Below, piece by piece: positions 1-8,253 of a stretch of 64,000 nucleotides of DNA. Each line of letters starts with the position of its first letter. Position 1 is the first letter of the stretch. Both the position numbers and the translations under genes were made by a program. The notes beneath the pieces are model-generated. The model was given only the letters and a program-made list of their open reading frames with translations. It did not search any database and was not told the origin of the DNA. The DNA is from Paenibacillus sp. MBLB1832 (GTDB lineage: Bacteria; Bacillota; Bacilli; Paenibacillales; NBRC-103111). The stretch is taken from positions 5,289,001-5,353,000 of the forward strand of contig NZ_CP130319.1 of the NCBI RefSeq assembly GCF_032271945.1, in the 5' to 3' direction.

Positions 1-304
1 GATACGTTAATGGAAGGAACACGCCAGATTTGCTGCTCGCTTCGCGGCGAAAGGCGATTTCAGCTTCCAGCTGCCCAATCACTTCCCGTGCTTCTTGTTC
101 GTCCTCCCCCTCTTCCTCGATACGAAATCGACCGATTAGGCGCAGAAATTCATCCTCGGACACAAACATGCCCCTGAACGAATCGGTTTGCGGATCAGGC
201 GTGAGCCTTTGCCTGCGCTTGTAGAGGAGCTCTAGCTTTTTATCTAGCAATTGGAGTTCATCCTTATAATGCTCCCATGCGTGTACATACCCTTGAAGAG
301 TCAT
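1..304 (-). CDS. N-terminal part of an unidentified protein, cut by the window edge
   Basis: About 101 codons of a gene that runs off the left end. It starts at an ATG (302-304) behind a good GGGAGG ribosome site. The peptide is highly charged and probably helical (starts MTLQGYVHAWEHYKDE), and the last visible residues read GVFLPLTY. A similar Leu-Pro-Leu-x-Tyr segment occurs early in large winged-helix AAA+ ATPases of Gram-positive bacteria, so such an ATPase is my weak guess. No catalytic motif is visible in this fragment. The gene is divergent from the diguanylate cyclase, and the 153 bp between them must hold both promoters. Confidence 0.6.
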   Translation of the reverse strand, partial: MTLQGYVHAWEHYKDELQLLDKKLELLYKRRQRLTPDPQTDSFRGMFVSEDEFLRLIGRFRIEEEGEDEQEAREVIGQLEAEIAFRREASSKSGVFLPLTY

Positions 305-457
305 AATCCTCCCTGTTGCATCGCTATATTTATACCACCTTCAACGCTATGAAAACTAAATCTCTTGCATTTACAGGTGGTTATTCTTTACAATATTAGG
401 ATAAGGCACAAATTAAATCGACACCTACTGCCCTGAAAGGAAAGTGGCCGCCTGTTC

Positions 458-1552
458 ATGGAACAATTTCCAGCACATGATCCGACTTGGAATCGCAAAC
501 TAATCCTCATGTTGTGGTGGATTCTCATCATTTATGAGGTTGCTGCTTTATTCGCACTCTTTTTTGAAATGCACGAGCAGCCTTCGAATTGGTTAGATGA
601 ATTTGTTACATTTCAACTTTTCCCTACGATCTTGCAGCTACTCCTTATGGGACTTGGATATTTGTCGCTTCACTTTCTGAAAGCCTACAGTGATTTTATC
701 ATGATCCTATGGACCATGACCATGGTTAGTATATTTATACTAGCCATCCCTGAAATGGCACGTAGCTACGAGCTGATCAGCATTTCTATTCTACTAGCCT
801 CCATCTATTTTCAGAAAAAATATGTGATCTTCGCTTACAGTTCAGGTGTTATTTTTTTAATTGGCTTGATAGTAATTCAAATTTTCGTTAGCGGACAATC
901 GATTACTCCATATGAAATTATCGTTTCTCTTACCATTCTGACAGCGACAGCACTTTTATGCTTTACGATTATGGGGCGCGGTCTCGCGCTGCTAGCTCAA
1001 TTGAAAGATTCGATCGTGCGTGAGCAGGATCTTCTGATTCGGAATGTCATGATTGACCGTCTTTCCAAAGTCGATGCCTTGACGGAGCTATTCAATCACC
1101 GATCGTTTCAGGAACATACGGACCATCTCATCTCGCATATGCCTCACGATACACCGATTGAGCTTGCGCTAATGGACATTGATAACTTCAAACAAATTAA
1201 CGATAACTACGGTCATTGGGTTGGCGATGTTGTGCTTAAGACGATCGGTAACATACTCAAAGAAGGGCTTGGCCCTGATGATATGTCCTTCCGGTATGGC
1301 GGCGAGGAATTCGCCGTATTGTTCGTTGGGAAATCGAGCGCAGAAGTGGTCGCTATCTGTGAGAAATTGATGCAAACGATTCGTGAAACAATCATCCCCG
1401 AAATGCCGGATCAGAAGCTCACGATGAGCATCGGACTTGCCTCCTATAATCGAAACACAATGAAGAAAGCATGGTTTCAACTTGTCGACGAATGCTTGTA
1501 CAAAGCAAAGCGCAATGGCAAAGACTGCATCCATGTTCATGCCGCAGAATAA
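458..1552 (+). CDS. Membrane-bound diguanylate cyclase (GGDEF)
   Basis: 364 residues. The first about 190 residues contain several hydrophobic segments (around residues 15-40, 50-75, 80-100, 125-150, 155-180), followed by a short coiled linker and a GGDEF domain (about 200-360). The active-site motif is RYGGEEF, with GGEEF at residues 281-285, and the Asp of MDIDNFKQIND binds metal. It should make the second messenger c-di-GMP from two GTP. The inhibitory I-site (RxxD five residues before GGEEF) reads LGPD, so product inhibition at that site is probably absent. There is no EAL domain. The membrane sensor part matches no family I recognise. A strong terminator follows at 1561, so it is probably a single-gene unit. 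Confidence 0.9.
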   Translation: MEQFPAHDPTWNRKLILMLWWILIIYEVAALFALFFEMHEQPSNWLDEFVTFQLFPTILQLLLMGLGYLSLHFLKAYSDFIMILWTMTMVSIFILAIPEMARSYELISISILLASIYFQKKYVIFAYSSGVIFLIGLIVIQIFVSGQSITPYEIIVSLTILTATALLCFTIMGRGLALLAQLKDSIVREQDLLIRNVMIDRLSKVDALTELFNHRSFQEHTDHLISHMPHDTPIELALMDIDNFKQINDNYGHWVGDVVLKTIGNILKEGLGPDDMSFRYGGEEFAVLFVGKSSAEVVAICEKLMQTIRETIIPEMPDQKLTMSIGLASYNRNTMKKAWFQLVDECLYKAKRNGKDCIHVHAAE

Positions 1553-1560
1553 AAAGTAAA

Positions 1561-1592
1561 GAACCGAGAGCGAGTTGCTCTCGGTTCTTTTT
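1561..1592 (+). terminator. Rho-independent terminator of the diguanylate cyclase gene
   Basis: An 11-bp perfect stem GAACCGAGAGC / GCTCTCGGTTC (1561-1571 with 1577-1587) with a 5-nt loop is followed by TTTTT. It begins 8 bases after the stop codon. Confidence 0.93.
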
Positions 1593-1702
1593 GTTTGGGC
1601 GCGCAGGCATGCCCCGTTTGGAAAAAAGTGTTAAGCCTCATACATGATTTGGTTGTCGATGGAAAATAATGATAATAACCAAAATCCATTGAGGTGATAA
1701 TC

Positions 1703-2344
1703 ATGTGTCATTCCATAGCCATTCTGGCTGATGTTCAAGAAGTCATGAAACAATTCCGCGTCGATCGACTGCTCTCCTACAGCGCCACTCGCTATGAAGT
1801 ACGTCCTACCGAATCCATTTCTGCGATCATGATGAATCGGAAAGGCGAGCGACTACTGGATGAGTTCCGTTGGGGATTAATGCCCTTCTGGGCCAAAGAT
1901 GCGGTGTGCGGCGAGCGCAACTCCATCTTCTCGAACGTCGTGTTCGAGCGTATCGTCCAAAAGCAGCGGTGCATTATTCCATGCAGCAGCTTCTATGTGG
2001 GCATCGGCGAGGGGAAAGAGACGGAGTGGATTCGTTTTAAAATGCGAAGCGGTACGTTCGGTATTGCAGGCCTCTACGATGTGTGGAAAGCGCCTAACGG
2101 CGAGGAGGAGCTGCGCACCTGCATGATGCTGATGACGGAGCCGAATGCCGTAGTATCGCCATATCACGCAAGTATGCCAGCCATTTTGGATGAGGAAAAC
2201 ATGGAGAAATGGCTGCAATCCGATCAGAGAGACAGCCGCCTATTGCGCTCTTACTTGCAGCCGATCGACGATCTGCTGATGGTTTCCAATCATCTCAGCT
2301 CTCCAGCGGAGAAGCTGGAGCTCGGCGTGGGTGTCGTGATTTGA
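1703..2344 (+). CDS. Divergent SRAP-family (YedK/HMCES-like) protein
   Basis: 213 residues. SRAP proteins bind abasic sites in single-stranded DNA through an N-terminal Cys2 freed by Met removal. I place the start at the ATG at 1703 because it gives MCHS with Cys at position 2 and leaves six bases after GAGGTG; the upstream GTG at 1694 lies inside that ribosome site. Family landmarks are FRWGLMPFWAKD (residues 55-66), RCIIPCSSFY (89-98) and YHASMPAIL with His155. The usual SFYEW motif reads SFYVG, so the catalytic Glu is Val99, and the NARAET segment is altered to SNVVFE. It may keep abasic-site binding but lose or change cross-link reversal. A terminator follows directly. Confidence 0.85.
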   Translation: MCHSIAILADVQEVMKQFRVDRLLSYSATRYEVRPTESISAIMMNRKGERLLDEFRWGLMPFWAKDAVCGERNSIFSNVVFERIVQKQRCIIPCSSFYVGIGEGKETEWIRFKMRSGTFGIAGLYDVWKAPNGEEELRTCMMLMTEPNAVVSPYHASMPAILDEENMEKWLQSDQRDSRLLRSYLQPIDDLLMVSNHLSSPAEKLELGVGVVI

Positions 2345-2348
2345 AAAA

Positions 2349-2383
2349 GGCGTGCAAACTGGGGACAGTTTGCACGCCTTTTT
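2349..2383 (+). terminator. Rho-independent terminator after the SRAP gene
   Basis: A 13-bp perfect stem GGCGTGCAAACTG / CAGTTTGCACGCC (2349-2361 with 2366-2378), loop GGGA, then TTTTT, starting five bases after the stop codon. Confidence 0.95.
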
Positions 2384-2438
2384 GCAGGGAAACAACCCGC
2401 TATGCGCAGCGGGTTGGGGGCTCGGCCCCTGTAGCTTA

Positions 2439-2827
2439 GAGATAGTCGACTTCTCCGACTATCTCAGGGCAATTCGGCCCTGCTGCTTAGAGATAGTCGA
2501 CTTCTCCGACTATCTCAGGGCAATTCGGCCCTGCTGCTTGGAGATAGTCGACTTTTCCGACTATCTCAGGGCGATTCGGCCCCTGCAGCTCGGAGATAGT
2601 CGACTTTTTCGACTATCTCAGGGCGATTCGGCCCCTGCAGCTCGGAGATAGTCGACTTTTTCGACTATCTCAGGGCGATTCGACCCCTGCAGCTTGGAGA
2701 TAGTCGACTTTTTCGACTATCTCAGGGCGATTCGGCCCCTGCAGCTTGGAGATAGTCGACTTTTTCGACTATCTCAGGGCGATTCGACCCCTGCGGCTTG
2801 GAGATAGTCGACTTTTTCGACTATCTC
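2439..2827. repeat. Eight-copy tandem hairpin array, 51-52 bp pitch
   Basis: Eight copies of a 27-bp inverted repeat, arms GAGATAGTCGA and TCGACTATCTC in most copies, start at 2439, 2490, 2541, 2593, 2645, 2697, 2749 and 2801. The 24-25 bp between copies is also conserved and forms a second small hairpin in the early copies (CAGGGC...GCCCTG). Copies 1-2 differ from 3-8 in the loop, and copies 4-8 are almost identical, suggesting recent expansion. The last copy runs into the 3' end of the DUF1284 gene: its arm supplies the TAG stop of that gene. The array fills the gap between two convergent genes. Reading frames through it are repeat artefacts. Confidence 0.97.
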
Positions 2828-3243
2828 TTCGTTACAGGCGGCAGAGCGCCGCCCTCTCCGATGATACGAACACCATCCGCGCATACACCATATGGTTCCC
2901 AGCGACAAGTTGCGCATAAGTTGGAGATGTCGGTCGGTTTGATTAGACTGGCCACCTGGCTGCAAATGCTGGACCAGCTCCGTTCCATGCCGACTTCCAG
3001 TCCTAGTTTCGCTGCAATTTCTGCATCCCGAAGGTAGACGGTGCGATTCTCACAATGCGGGTCGGCATCCTTGGGGAACGCCGCACAGAGGTCATCGGGG
3101 CCGAGAATCAGCCGAATCATCGTATCAGGCTCTTGGCGCAGCTGCTCGTAAATAGTCGTCATATTCTCACAAAACGCCGGCGAATAGCCCATGCCGCGAT
3201 AGCCCAATAAGCAGAGTAGATGGTGCCCACGAAGTTGGATCAT
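2821..3243 (-). CDS. DUF1284 family protein
   Basis: 140 residues. It starts with the family hallmark LRGHHLLCLLGYRGMGYS and contains several conserved cysteines (FCENM, LCATCRWEPYGVCADG), which suggests metal or Fe-S binding. The biochemical role of the family is unknown. Its ATG overlaps the TGA of the upstream NUDIX gene in an ATGA junction, so the two are probably translated together. The stop codon TAG lies within the last hairpin of the tandem array, so the C-terminal residues VTKR abut the repeat. Array expansion may have trimmed the original 3' end. Confidence 0.85.
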   Translation of the reverse strand: MIQLRGHHLLCLLGYRGMGYSPAFCENMTTIYEQLRQEPDTMIRLILGPDDLCAAFPKDADPHCENRTVYLRDAEIAAKLGLEVGMERSWSSICSQVASLIKPTDISNLCATCRWEPYGVCADGVRIIGEGGALPPVTKR

Positions 3244-3815
3244 AGGCGATTCACCTTTGCCGTACGGTACAGACCGTATCCCGCCATGTGAACAATCGGA
3301 TCTTGATCCTCCACTAGACCATCACTATTCGAATGCAACGCAACGTCAATCAACCATTTGGTAAAATCGGCTACTGGCAGCGATGCCATTTCTTCGAGAC
3401 TGTAGAAACCAGCAGCATCGACCTCTACACCATCTGGCTGCGGTGTTCCCCCGATATAGTCCATTTCAAAAGCAAGATACACATTATGTATGCCCCTCGG
3501 CAAATCACGCACCGCCACTAATTTAGATACCTTCGCCTGAACACCGCATTCCTCCATGACTTCACGTTCGATCGTCGCTTGAATGGGCTCATGCTGCTCA
3601 ATATAGCCGCCTGGGTTCGTCCATCTCCCCTTGCCTGGCTCCTGCGCCCGGCGTACGAGCAGTATTTTCTCATCTTTGATCACGAGAGCACCAACTCCGA
3701 TGCTATAGTTTCCCCAGTGAACATAGCTGCATGATGTACATGCCCGTCTTGGGGTTCCATCCACTTCACGCGTTTCCATGGCAGCTCCGCAGCTCATGCA
3801 GAAATTAACTTCCAT
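3240..3815 (-). CDS. NUDIX hydrolase with N-terminal zinc ribbon
   Basis: 191 residues. The N-terminus has two CxxC knuckles (Cys6/Cys9 and Cys26/Cys29), typical of a zinc ribbon. A complete Nudix box follows at residues 70-92: GYIEQHE...REVMEECGV, matching G-x5-E-x7-RE-U-x-EE-x-G-U. It should hydrolyse a nucleoside diphosphate linked to another moiety, but the substrate cannot be read from sequence. It is the first gene of a two-gene unit with DUF1284. The ribosome site GGGAG sits ten bases upstream. Confidence 0.9.
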   Translation of the reverse strand: MEVNFCMSCGAAMETREVDGTPRRACTSCSYVHWGNYSIGVGALVIKDEKILLVRRAQEPGKGRWTNPGGYIEQHEPIQATIEREVMEECGVQAKVSKLVAVRDLPRGIHNVYLAFEMDYIGGTPQPDGVEVDAAGFYSLEEMASLPVADFTKWLIDVALHSNSDGLVEDQDPIVHMAGYGLYRTAKVNRL

Positions 3816-4070
3816 TTTTGTTTCAGCTCCCTTAGGTCATACTTATCTATATGCAAGCTTACTTCGAAAGATGGACATAGGCAAGAGATGTGCTCGGATT
3901 AGCAAATGCTGACGCTGGCGGTGGATGGTTAATCTTCAAACTGCGCCGATAGGGTTATTTGGATCGAGACTAGGTGGCTTTGGACAAATCAAGTGAAAGA
4001 GGCTCGCTCGTTTTAGGGTAATCTATTGGGTTGAAAAAAGTAGAGAGCTAGCTAATGAACGCGTCATCGA
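3816..4070. other. Gene-free stretch without clear features
   Basis: About 255 bp upstream of the NUDIX gene and downstream of the permease gene. It should hold the NUDIX promoter, but I see no convincing -35/-10 pair, repeat or RNA structure. Confidence 0.5.
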
Positions 4071-4108
4071 AATAAACGCAGCCATCCCCTAGGACGACTG
4101 CGTTTATT
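4071..4108 (-). terminator. Probable terminator of the permease gene
   Basis: An 11-bp perfect stem AATAAACGCAG / CTGCGTTTATT (4071-4081 with 4098-4108) lies just past the stop of the minus-strand permease gene. The U-tract on the minus strand is weak because it is part of the stem (TTTATTTC). Confidence 0.65.
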
Positions 4109-4118
4109 CATTCAATGA

Positions 4119-5531
4119 CTACACTAAAACCATCGCCACAACTGTCGTCACCGCGAGGCCAATAAGCACGGGCTTCAGGTTGCGCCGCGCCAACTCGAAC
4201 GGGCTCACGCCGCAGATCGCTGCGGCTGGGATGAGCGCCCACGGAATCAACGTCCCGCCGCCCACCCAGATCGCTGCAACTTGCCCCAACGCGGTCAACA
4301 CTGCGGCACCAGAGCCGATGGCGGTTGCAAACAGCTGCGCGATGGAGCCTGCGAGCGAGATGCCAGAGAAGCCGGAGCCATCAAGTCCTGTAATGGCACC
4401 GACAACAGTGAGCGTGACGGCGCCGACTGCACCATTCAGCGGCACGAGATCCGCGAGTGCGACACCAAGATCGTTCACGATACCGTGTGAACCTTCTGGC
4501 AATATTTTACCGAACATATCCGTAAGTGCCGAGTCCCCTAAATAGAAGAACGCCGCAATCGGAATGACGGGTCCGAACACTTTGAAACCGAATACAAAAC
4601 CTTCGATGAGATAGGACGTCACTCTCTCTACGCCTTCATTCCGATGAGCGAGCAAGGTGACAGCGATTAAAATAAACACCGCAGTGCCTCCAACCAGAGC
4701 CGTCGCATCGCCGCCTTGCAAATTCAAGACGAACATCGCGATAACATCGAGCGCAAATAAGACGGGAATTACGATGGCCAGCACATTTTTTAAACGCTCG
4801 CTAATAAACACTTTGGACGCTTGATCTGTTGCAACGAGGTCGTCTGTTTCTTCTAAACGAGAATCGATTAACCCGCTGCGCCATGTCCCCTTCTTTATAT
4901 CGCGGCGCATGAACCAGAACGCGGTGATCGTCGTAACGAGCCCCATGACTATCACCAGCGGCACACTCGCTTCCATGACCGAAGCTACAGGCAAGCCCGC
5001 GGCATCCGCAGTTAATTTAGGCGCTCCTTGAATGATATAATCCCCGGAAAGGGCAATTCCGTGCCCGAACAAGTTCATAGCCATCGCCGCTCCCAGCGCA
5101 GGCAAGCCCACACGCACAGCGACTGGCAGCAACACCGCGCCAATCAGCGCCACCGCAGGTGAAGGCCAGAAAAACCAAGATGTCACCATCATAATGACGC
5201 CGATTCCCCAGAAGGCTAGGGCCGGCGTTCGCAGAAATTTGGTCAGCGGCGCCACCATGGTTTCGTTAATTCCCGTGCGAATCAGCACACGGCTCATGGC
5301 GACAATGATCGAGATAATCATGATCGTGCCCATCAACTCTTTTGTTGCATAGATAAAGCTGTTAAACACACCTGAAACCGATCCGCTCAACGTCTCTGTC
5401 GCAAGCAGACCCAGCGCAAAAATACCAACAACACAAATCATCGTTGTATCCCTGCGTTTAATAAGAAGCGCTAAAATAAAGCCAATGAACACTAAATAGA
5501 CCCAATGAATCGGCATTAGTTGAATATCCAT
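4119..5531 (-). CDS. Polytopic membrane transporter of unknown substrate
   Basis: 470 residues with about eleven or twelve hydrophobic segments spread over the whole length. Broken-helix regions rich in Gly, Ser and Pro (SWFFWPSPAVAL, GLDGSGFSGISLAGS) resemble the ion-transporter superfamily that contains GntP, DcuC and NhaD-like carriers. I cannot assign a substrate. I chose the ATG at 5529-5531, since the ribosome site AGAGGGTGA lies eight to ten bases upstream of it; the GTG at 5543 overlaps that site. It has no operon partner and is divergent from the small protein gene at 5682. Confidence 0.75.
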   Translation of the reverse strand: MDIQLMPIHWVYLVFIGFILALLIKRRDTTMICVVGIFALGLLATETLSGSVSGVFNSFIYATKELMGTIMIISIIVAMSRVLIRTGINETMVAPLTKFLRTPALAFWGIGVIMMVTSWFFWPSPAVALIGAVLLPVAVRVGLPALGAAMAMNLFGHGIALSGDYIIQGAPKLTADAAGLPVASVMEASVPLVIVMGLVTTITAFWFMRRDIKKGTWRSGLIDSRLEETDDLVATDQASKVFISERLKNVLAIVIPVLFALDVIAMFVLNLQGGDATALVGGTAVFILIAVTLLAHRNEGVERVTSYLIEGFVFGFKVFGPVIPIAAFFYLGDSALTDMFGKILPEGSHGIVNDLGVALADLVPLNGAVGAVTLTVVGAITGLDGSGFSGISLAGSIAQLFATAIGSGAAVLTALGQVAAIWVGGGTLIPWALIPAAAICGVSPFELARRNLKPVLIGLAVTTVVAMVLV

Positions 5532-5681
5532 CTTACAGATCACCCTCTCAGCCTAAGCAGCAATTGGTGCTACATTGTATGCTCGGCTAGGCATAGGCGT
5601 TCGTCTAGATTCGGCCTTTTCTGCGTCTTATGGTATTATGTAAGGAACGAATTCATTGATGTTAGGGGACCTTATTCACTT

Positions 5682-5897
5682 ATGGCAAGGAATCAACGAT
5701 TACATACCGATGCAGATTTTCAAGAGGCGATAGAGCGTGGGGCGGTCTTGCGTGTGTTCAAGGATGACCACATTGTCGATTCCAATGCCACCCTCTTGCG
5801 ATTCAGCGATACGACCATTGTCGTTCAAACGCGGGTCAGCGAGTTGACCTATTATGACCGGGCGGCTTGCGAGTTTTTTGAGATGAAAAAAAGATAA
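5682..5897 (+). CDS. Small conserved-looking protein of unknown function
   Basis: 71 residues (MARNQRLHTDADF start, MKKR end). It reads as a compact soluble domain with alternating hydrophobic strands (ATLLRFSDTTIVVQTRV), but I do not recognise a family. The start is the ATG at 5682, with AGGGGA about eleven bases upstream; the frame stays open further upstream, but that stretch overlaps the promoter region of the divergent permease. A hairpin follows immediately, supporting a real short transcription unit. Confidence 0.6.
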   Translation: MARNQRLHTDADFQEAIERGAVLRVFKDDHIVDSNATLLRFSDTTIVVQTRVSELTYYDRAACEFFEMKKR

Positions 5898-5924
5898 AGC
5901 GCCGCCTTTAGGGCGAGCGCTTTT
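5896..5924 (+). terminator. Hairpin terminator between convergent genes
   Basis: Arms AAAGCGC and GCGCTTT (5896-5902 with 5917-5923) with an inner GCC/GGC extension, followed by TTTT. It overlaps the stop of the small protein gene and ends exactly at the stop of the convergent acetyltransferase gene, so it may serve both. Confidence 0.75.
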
Positions 5925-6465
5925 AGATTTCTTCTGACGGATTGATCAAAGCTAACACTTGATGATCTTCCCATACCCCGTTAATCTTCACGTTGCTGCG
6001 TGAGATTCCTTCTTTGTGAAAACCAGCCTTCTCGAGAACTCGAATGGATCCAGGATTACTCGGCGAGGCTTCACCAACAATCCGATGAAACTTTAACTCG
6101 TCAAAGGCATATTGGGCCACCCGTTTAACCGCTTCCGTCGCATACCCTCTACCATTATAGGCCTGATCCAGATTGTAACCAATCATGCAGCTCTGGAGCG
6201 CTCCTCTCATCACAAAATTCAACCCAATTTGGCCGAAAATTCGACCATCCTCCTCCAAACAAATAACGAAGGAATATCTCTTATCCGCGTCCCTATCTTC
6301 TTTACTTTTCAAAATGGCTTGGAGCTGGTGCTCTTCCGTATAGTACGCCTCGGGCGGTTTTGGCGAATGCTTCTCAAAGAAATCCCTGTTACGCTTGAAC
6401 ATCGCTGTTAGTTCTGCGGCGTCCGCATCCTCAGTGTACCGAATGTAAATGTGCTGTTCAGACAT
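5923..6465 (-). CDS. GNAT acetyltransferase, RimJ/RimL type
   Basis: 180 residues from the ATG at 6465 (MSEQHIYIRYTEDADA); an earlier ATG at 6477 directly abuts GAGAGGG and leaves no spacer. The acetyl-CoA binding motif is QAYNGRGYATEAVKRV, followed by the RimJ-type stretch LKFHRIVGEASPSNPGSIRVLEKAGF. It should transfer acetyl from acetyl-CoA to a protein N-terminus, amino acid or small amine; the substrate is unknown. It is convergent with the small gene at 5682 and divergent from the aminotransferase gene. Confidence 0.85.
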   Translation of the reverse strand: MSEQHIYIRYTEDADAAELTAMFKRNRDFFEKHSPKPPEAYYTEEHQLQAILKSKEDRDADKRYSFVICLEEDGRIFGQIGLNFVMRGALQSCMIGYNLDQAYNGRGYATEAVKRVAQYAFDELKFHRIVGEASPSNPGSIRVLEKAGFHKEGISRSNVKINGVWEDHQVLALINPSEEI

Positions 6466-6538
6466 GTTGTTGACCATCCCTCTCGAAATATCTTGAACCC
6501 TTTCCCCCCTAATATTTCAGAAATATTTTAAAAAAACA

Positions 6539-6589
6539 AGATAAAGTAGTCATAAATCCACTATATAAAAAATTTATCTAATAAAGTAG
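6539..6589. promoter_or_regulatory. Repeats upstream of the aminotransferase gene
   Basis: In the AT-rich divergent intergenic region ATAAAGTAG occurs twice, 40 bp apart (6541-6549 and 6581-6589). AGATAAA (6539-6545) and TTTATCT (6573-6579) form an inverted pair. This could be a regulator binding site for one or both divergent genes; no regulator is identified. Confidence 0.4.
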
Positions 6590-6645
6590 ACTGTTATTCT
6601 ATACCTATACGACACAATACAAACACCCTGGAGGTATAAATCGAG

Positions 6646-8112
6646 ATGTCAACATTAGAGCAATTTTTCCACGCCTATCGCAAATATGTGATTGGAATTG
6701 AGCACCGGTATGAAACGCCATATGGTTGGAAAAATATGATTTACGCTGATTGGACGGCAAGCGGCCGTTTATATACGCCGATTGAGAAGAAGATGACGGA
6801 GATCGTTGGGCCTTTTATGGCGAATACACATACAGAAGCAAGCGCTGCCGGGGAAATGATGAGCAACTGGTACCGGCATGCAAGGCGGATTATCAAAACA
6901 CATGTCAATGCCGATTTGGAACAAGATGTGTTGTTGACCAGCGGTTCCGGAACGACTGGCGTCATTAATGTTTTTCAGCGTATCTTGGGGTTGCGTGTGC
7001 CAGAATCAGTGCGTTGTCAGATCAGATTGAAGGAAGAAGACCGCCCATTGGTGATCGTTACTCATATGGAACACCACTCGAATCATACGTCATGGCTTGA
7101 AACCACTGCGGATGTCATGGTGCTGAAGCCGGATACCGATGGGAATATCAGCTTAACCAACTTGAAACTTCTGTTGGAAGAGAATCGCCACCGCAAGTTG
7201 ATTATCGGGGCGTTCACAGCTTGTTCCAATGTGACGGGCGTATCCACGCCGTATTATCAAATGGCAAAACTATTGCACACCTACAACGGGCTTTGTTTTG
7301 TGGACTTTGCAGCAGCCGCTCCCTATGTGAACATAAACATGCACCCCGAAGACCCCTTGGAACGATTGGACGCCATCTACTTTTCCCCTCACAAGTTTCT
7401 TGGAGGCCCAGGCAGCTGTGGTGTATTACTTTTCGATAAAAAACTTTATCAGAATGGGATCCCGGATGCCGTTGGAGGCGGTACGGTGAAATGGACGAAT
7501 CCCTGGGGGGAGAAATCGTACTGCGACGATATCGAAGAACGTGAACATGGCGGAACGCCAGGCATCCTTCAAGTCATTCGCGTAGCGCTTTGTCTCAAGC
7601 TAAAGGAACAGATGGGCTTGAAATCCATCCATGAGCGAGAAAACGAGCTGCTTGACATCGTATTTAAGGGATTGAAAAGAAACCCGCATATTCATATGCT
7701 TGAGCCGGAAAAAAGTGCACGTCTCGGCATTATTTCCTTCTACTCAGAAACGATCCATTACAACCTTTTTACCAAACTGTTAAGCGATCGATTTGGGATT
7801 CAAGCGCGGGGCGGTTGCTCCTGTGCTGGAACTTACGGGCACTATTTGCTGGATATTGATAAAGAGTTCTCCAAGCAAATCACCAATCGTATTGATGCCG
7901 GATATATGGATGTGAAACCGGGGTGGGTGCGCATTTCCTTGCATCCCGTCATGACCAATAAGGAAGCTCATGAAATTGTACATGCCATATCCGAAGTAAC
8001 CCAACATTATGACAGCTGGAAAATGGATTACGAGTACGATAGGAATACCAATCAATTCGTGCATATCGGTTTCCAGCACTCGAATGATATTTACTCTTTC
8101 TTTGCCGTGTAA
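6646..8112 (+). CDS. Class V aminotransferase / cysteine-desulfurase-like PLP enzyme
   Basis: 488 residues. PLP-enzyme landmarks: SGSGTTGVIN (phosphate binding), HHSNHTSW (the His stacking on PLP), SPHKFLGGPGSCG with the Schiff-base Lys, and a late RGGCSCAGTYGHYLL carrying cysteines at the place where cysteine desulfurases hold their catalytic Cys. It therefore may mobilise sulfur from cysteine or act as a related lyase or epimerase; the substrate is not determinable. The ribosome site GGAGG lies eleven bases upstream. No isc/suf scaffold gene is adjacent. The orphan response regulator follows 141 bp downstream behind a terminator. Confidence 0.85.
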   Translation: MSTLEQFFHAYRKYVIGIEHRYETPYGWKNMIYADWTASGRLYTPIEKKMTEIVGPFMANTHTEASAAGEMMSNWYRHARRIIKTHVNADLEQDVLLTSGSGTTGVINVFQRILGLRVPESVRCQIRLKEEDRPLVIVTHMEHHSNHTSWLETTADVMVLKPDTDGNISLTNLKLLLEENRHRKLIIGAFTACSNVTGVSTPYYQMAKLLHTYNGLCFVDFAAAAPYVNINMHPEDPLERLDAIYFSPHKFLGGPGSCGVLLFDKKLYQNGIPDAVGGGTVKWTNPWGEKSYCDDIEEREHGGTPGILQVIRVALCLKLKEQMGLKSIHERENELLDIVFKGLKRNPHIHMLEPEKSARLGIISFYSETIHYNLFTKLLSDRFGIQARGGCSCAGTYGHYLLDIDKEFSKQITNRIDAGYMDVKPGWVRISLHPVMTNKEAHEIVHAISEVTQHYDSWKMDYEYDRNTNQFVHIGFQHSNDIYSFFAV

Positions 8113-8125
8113 TCGCATCATAACG

Positions 8126-8168
8126 GACTGCCTGCAGGGAACATTCGCTTGCAGGTAGTCTGTTTCTT
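8126..8168 (+). terminator. Terminator after the aminotransferase gene
   Basis: Arms GACTGCCTGCA and TGCAGGTAGTC (8126-8136 with 8150-8160, one mismatch) followed by the T-rich TGTTTCTT. Confidence 0.75.
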
Positions 8169-8253
8169 ATTCGGCAGGAATGCATGTTCCCTATGAAGAA
8201 AGAAATAGTAACATCTTACGACATACTTCTAGAAAAACTTAAGGCGGGATAGG

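Noticed and set aside
2352..2651. Open frame of 99 codons with a repeated 17-residue motif in the hairpin array
   Set aside because: The repeat is only a translation of the 51-bp DNA unit; the frame breaks when the period becomes 52 bp and there is no proper start context.
2439..2827. CRISPR array
   Set aside because: The sequences between the 27-bp palindromes are themselves conserved repeats, not unique spacers, and no cas genes are present.
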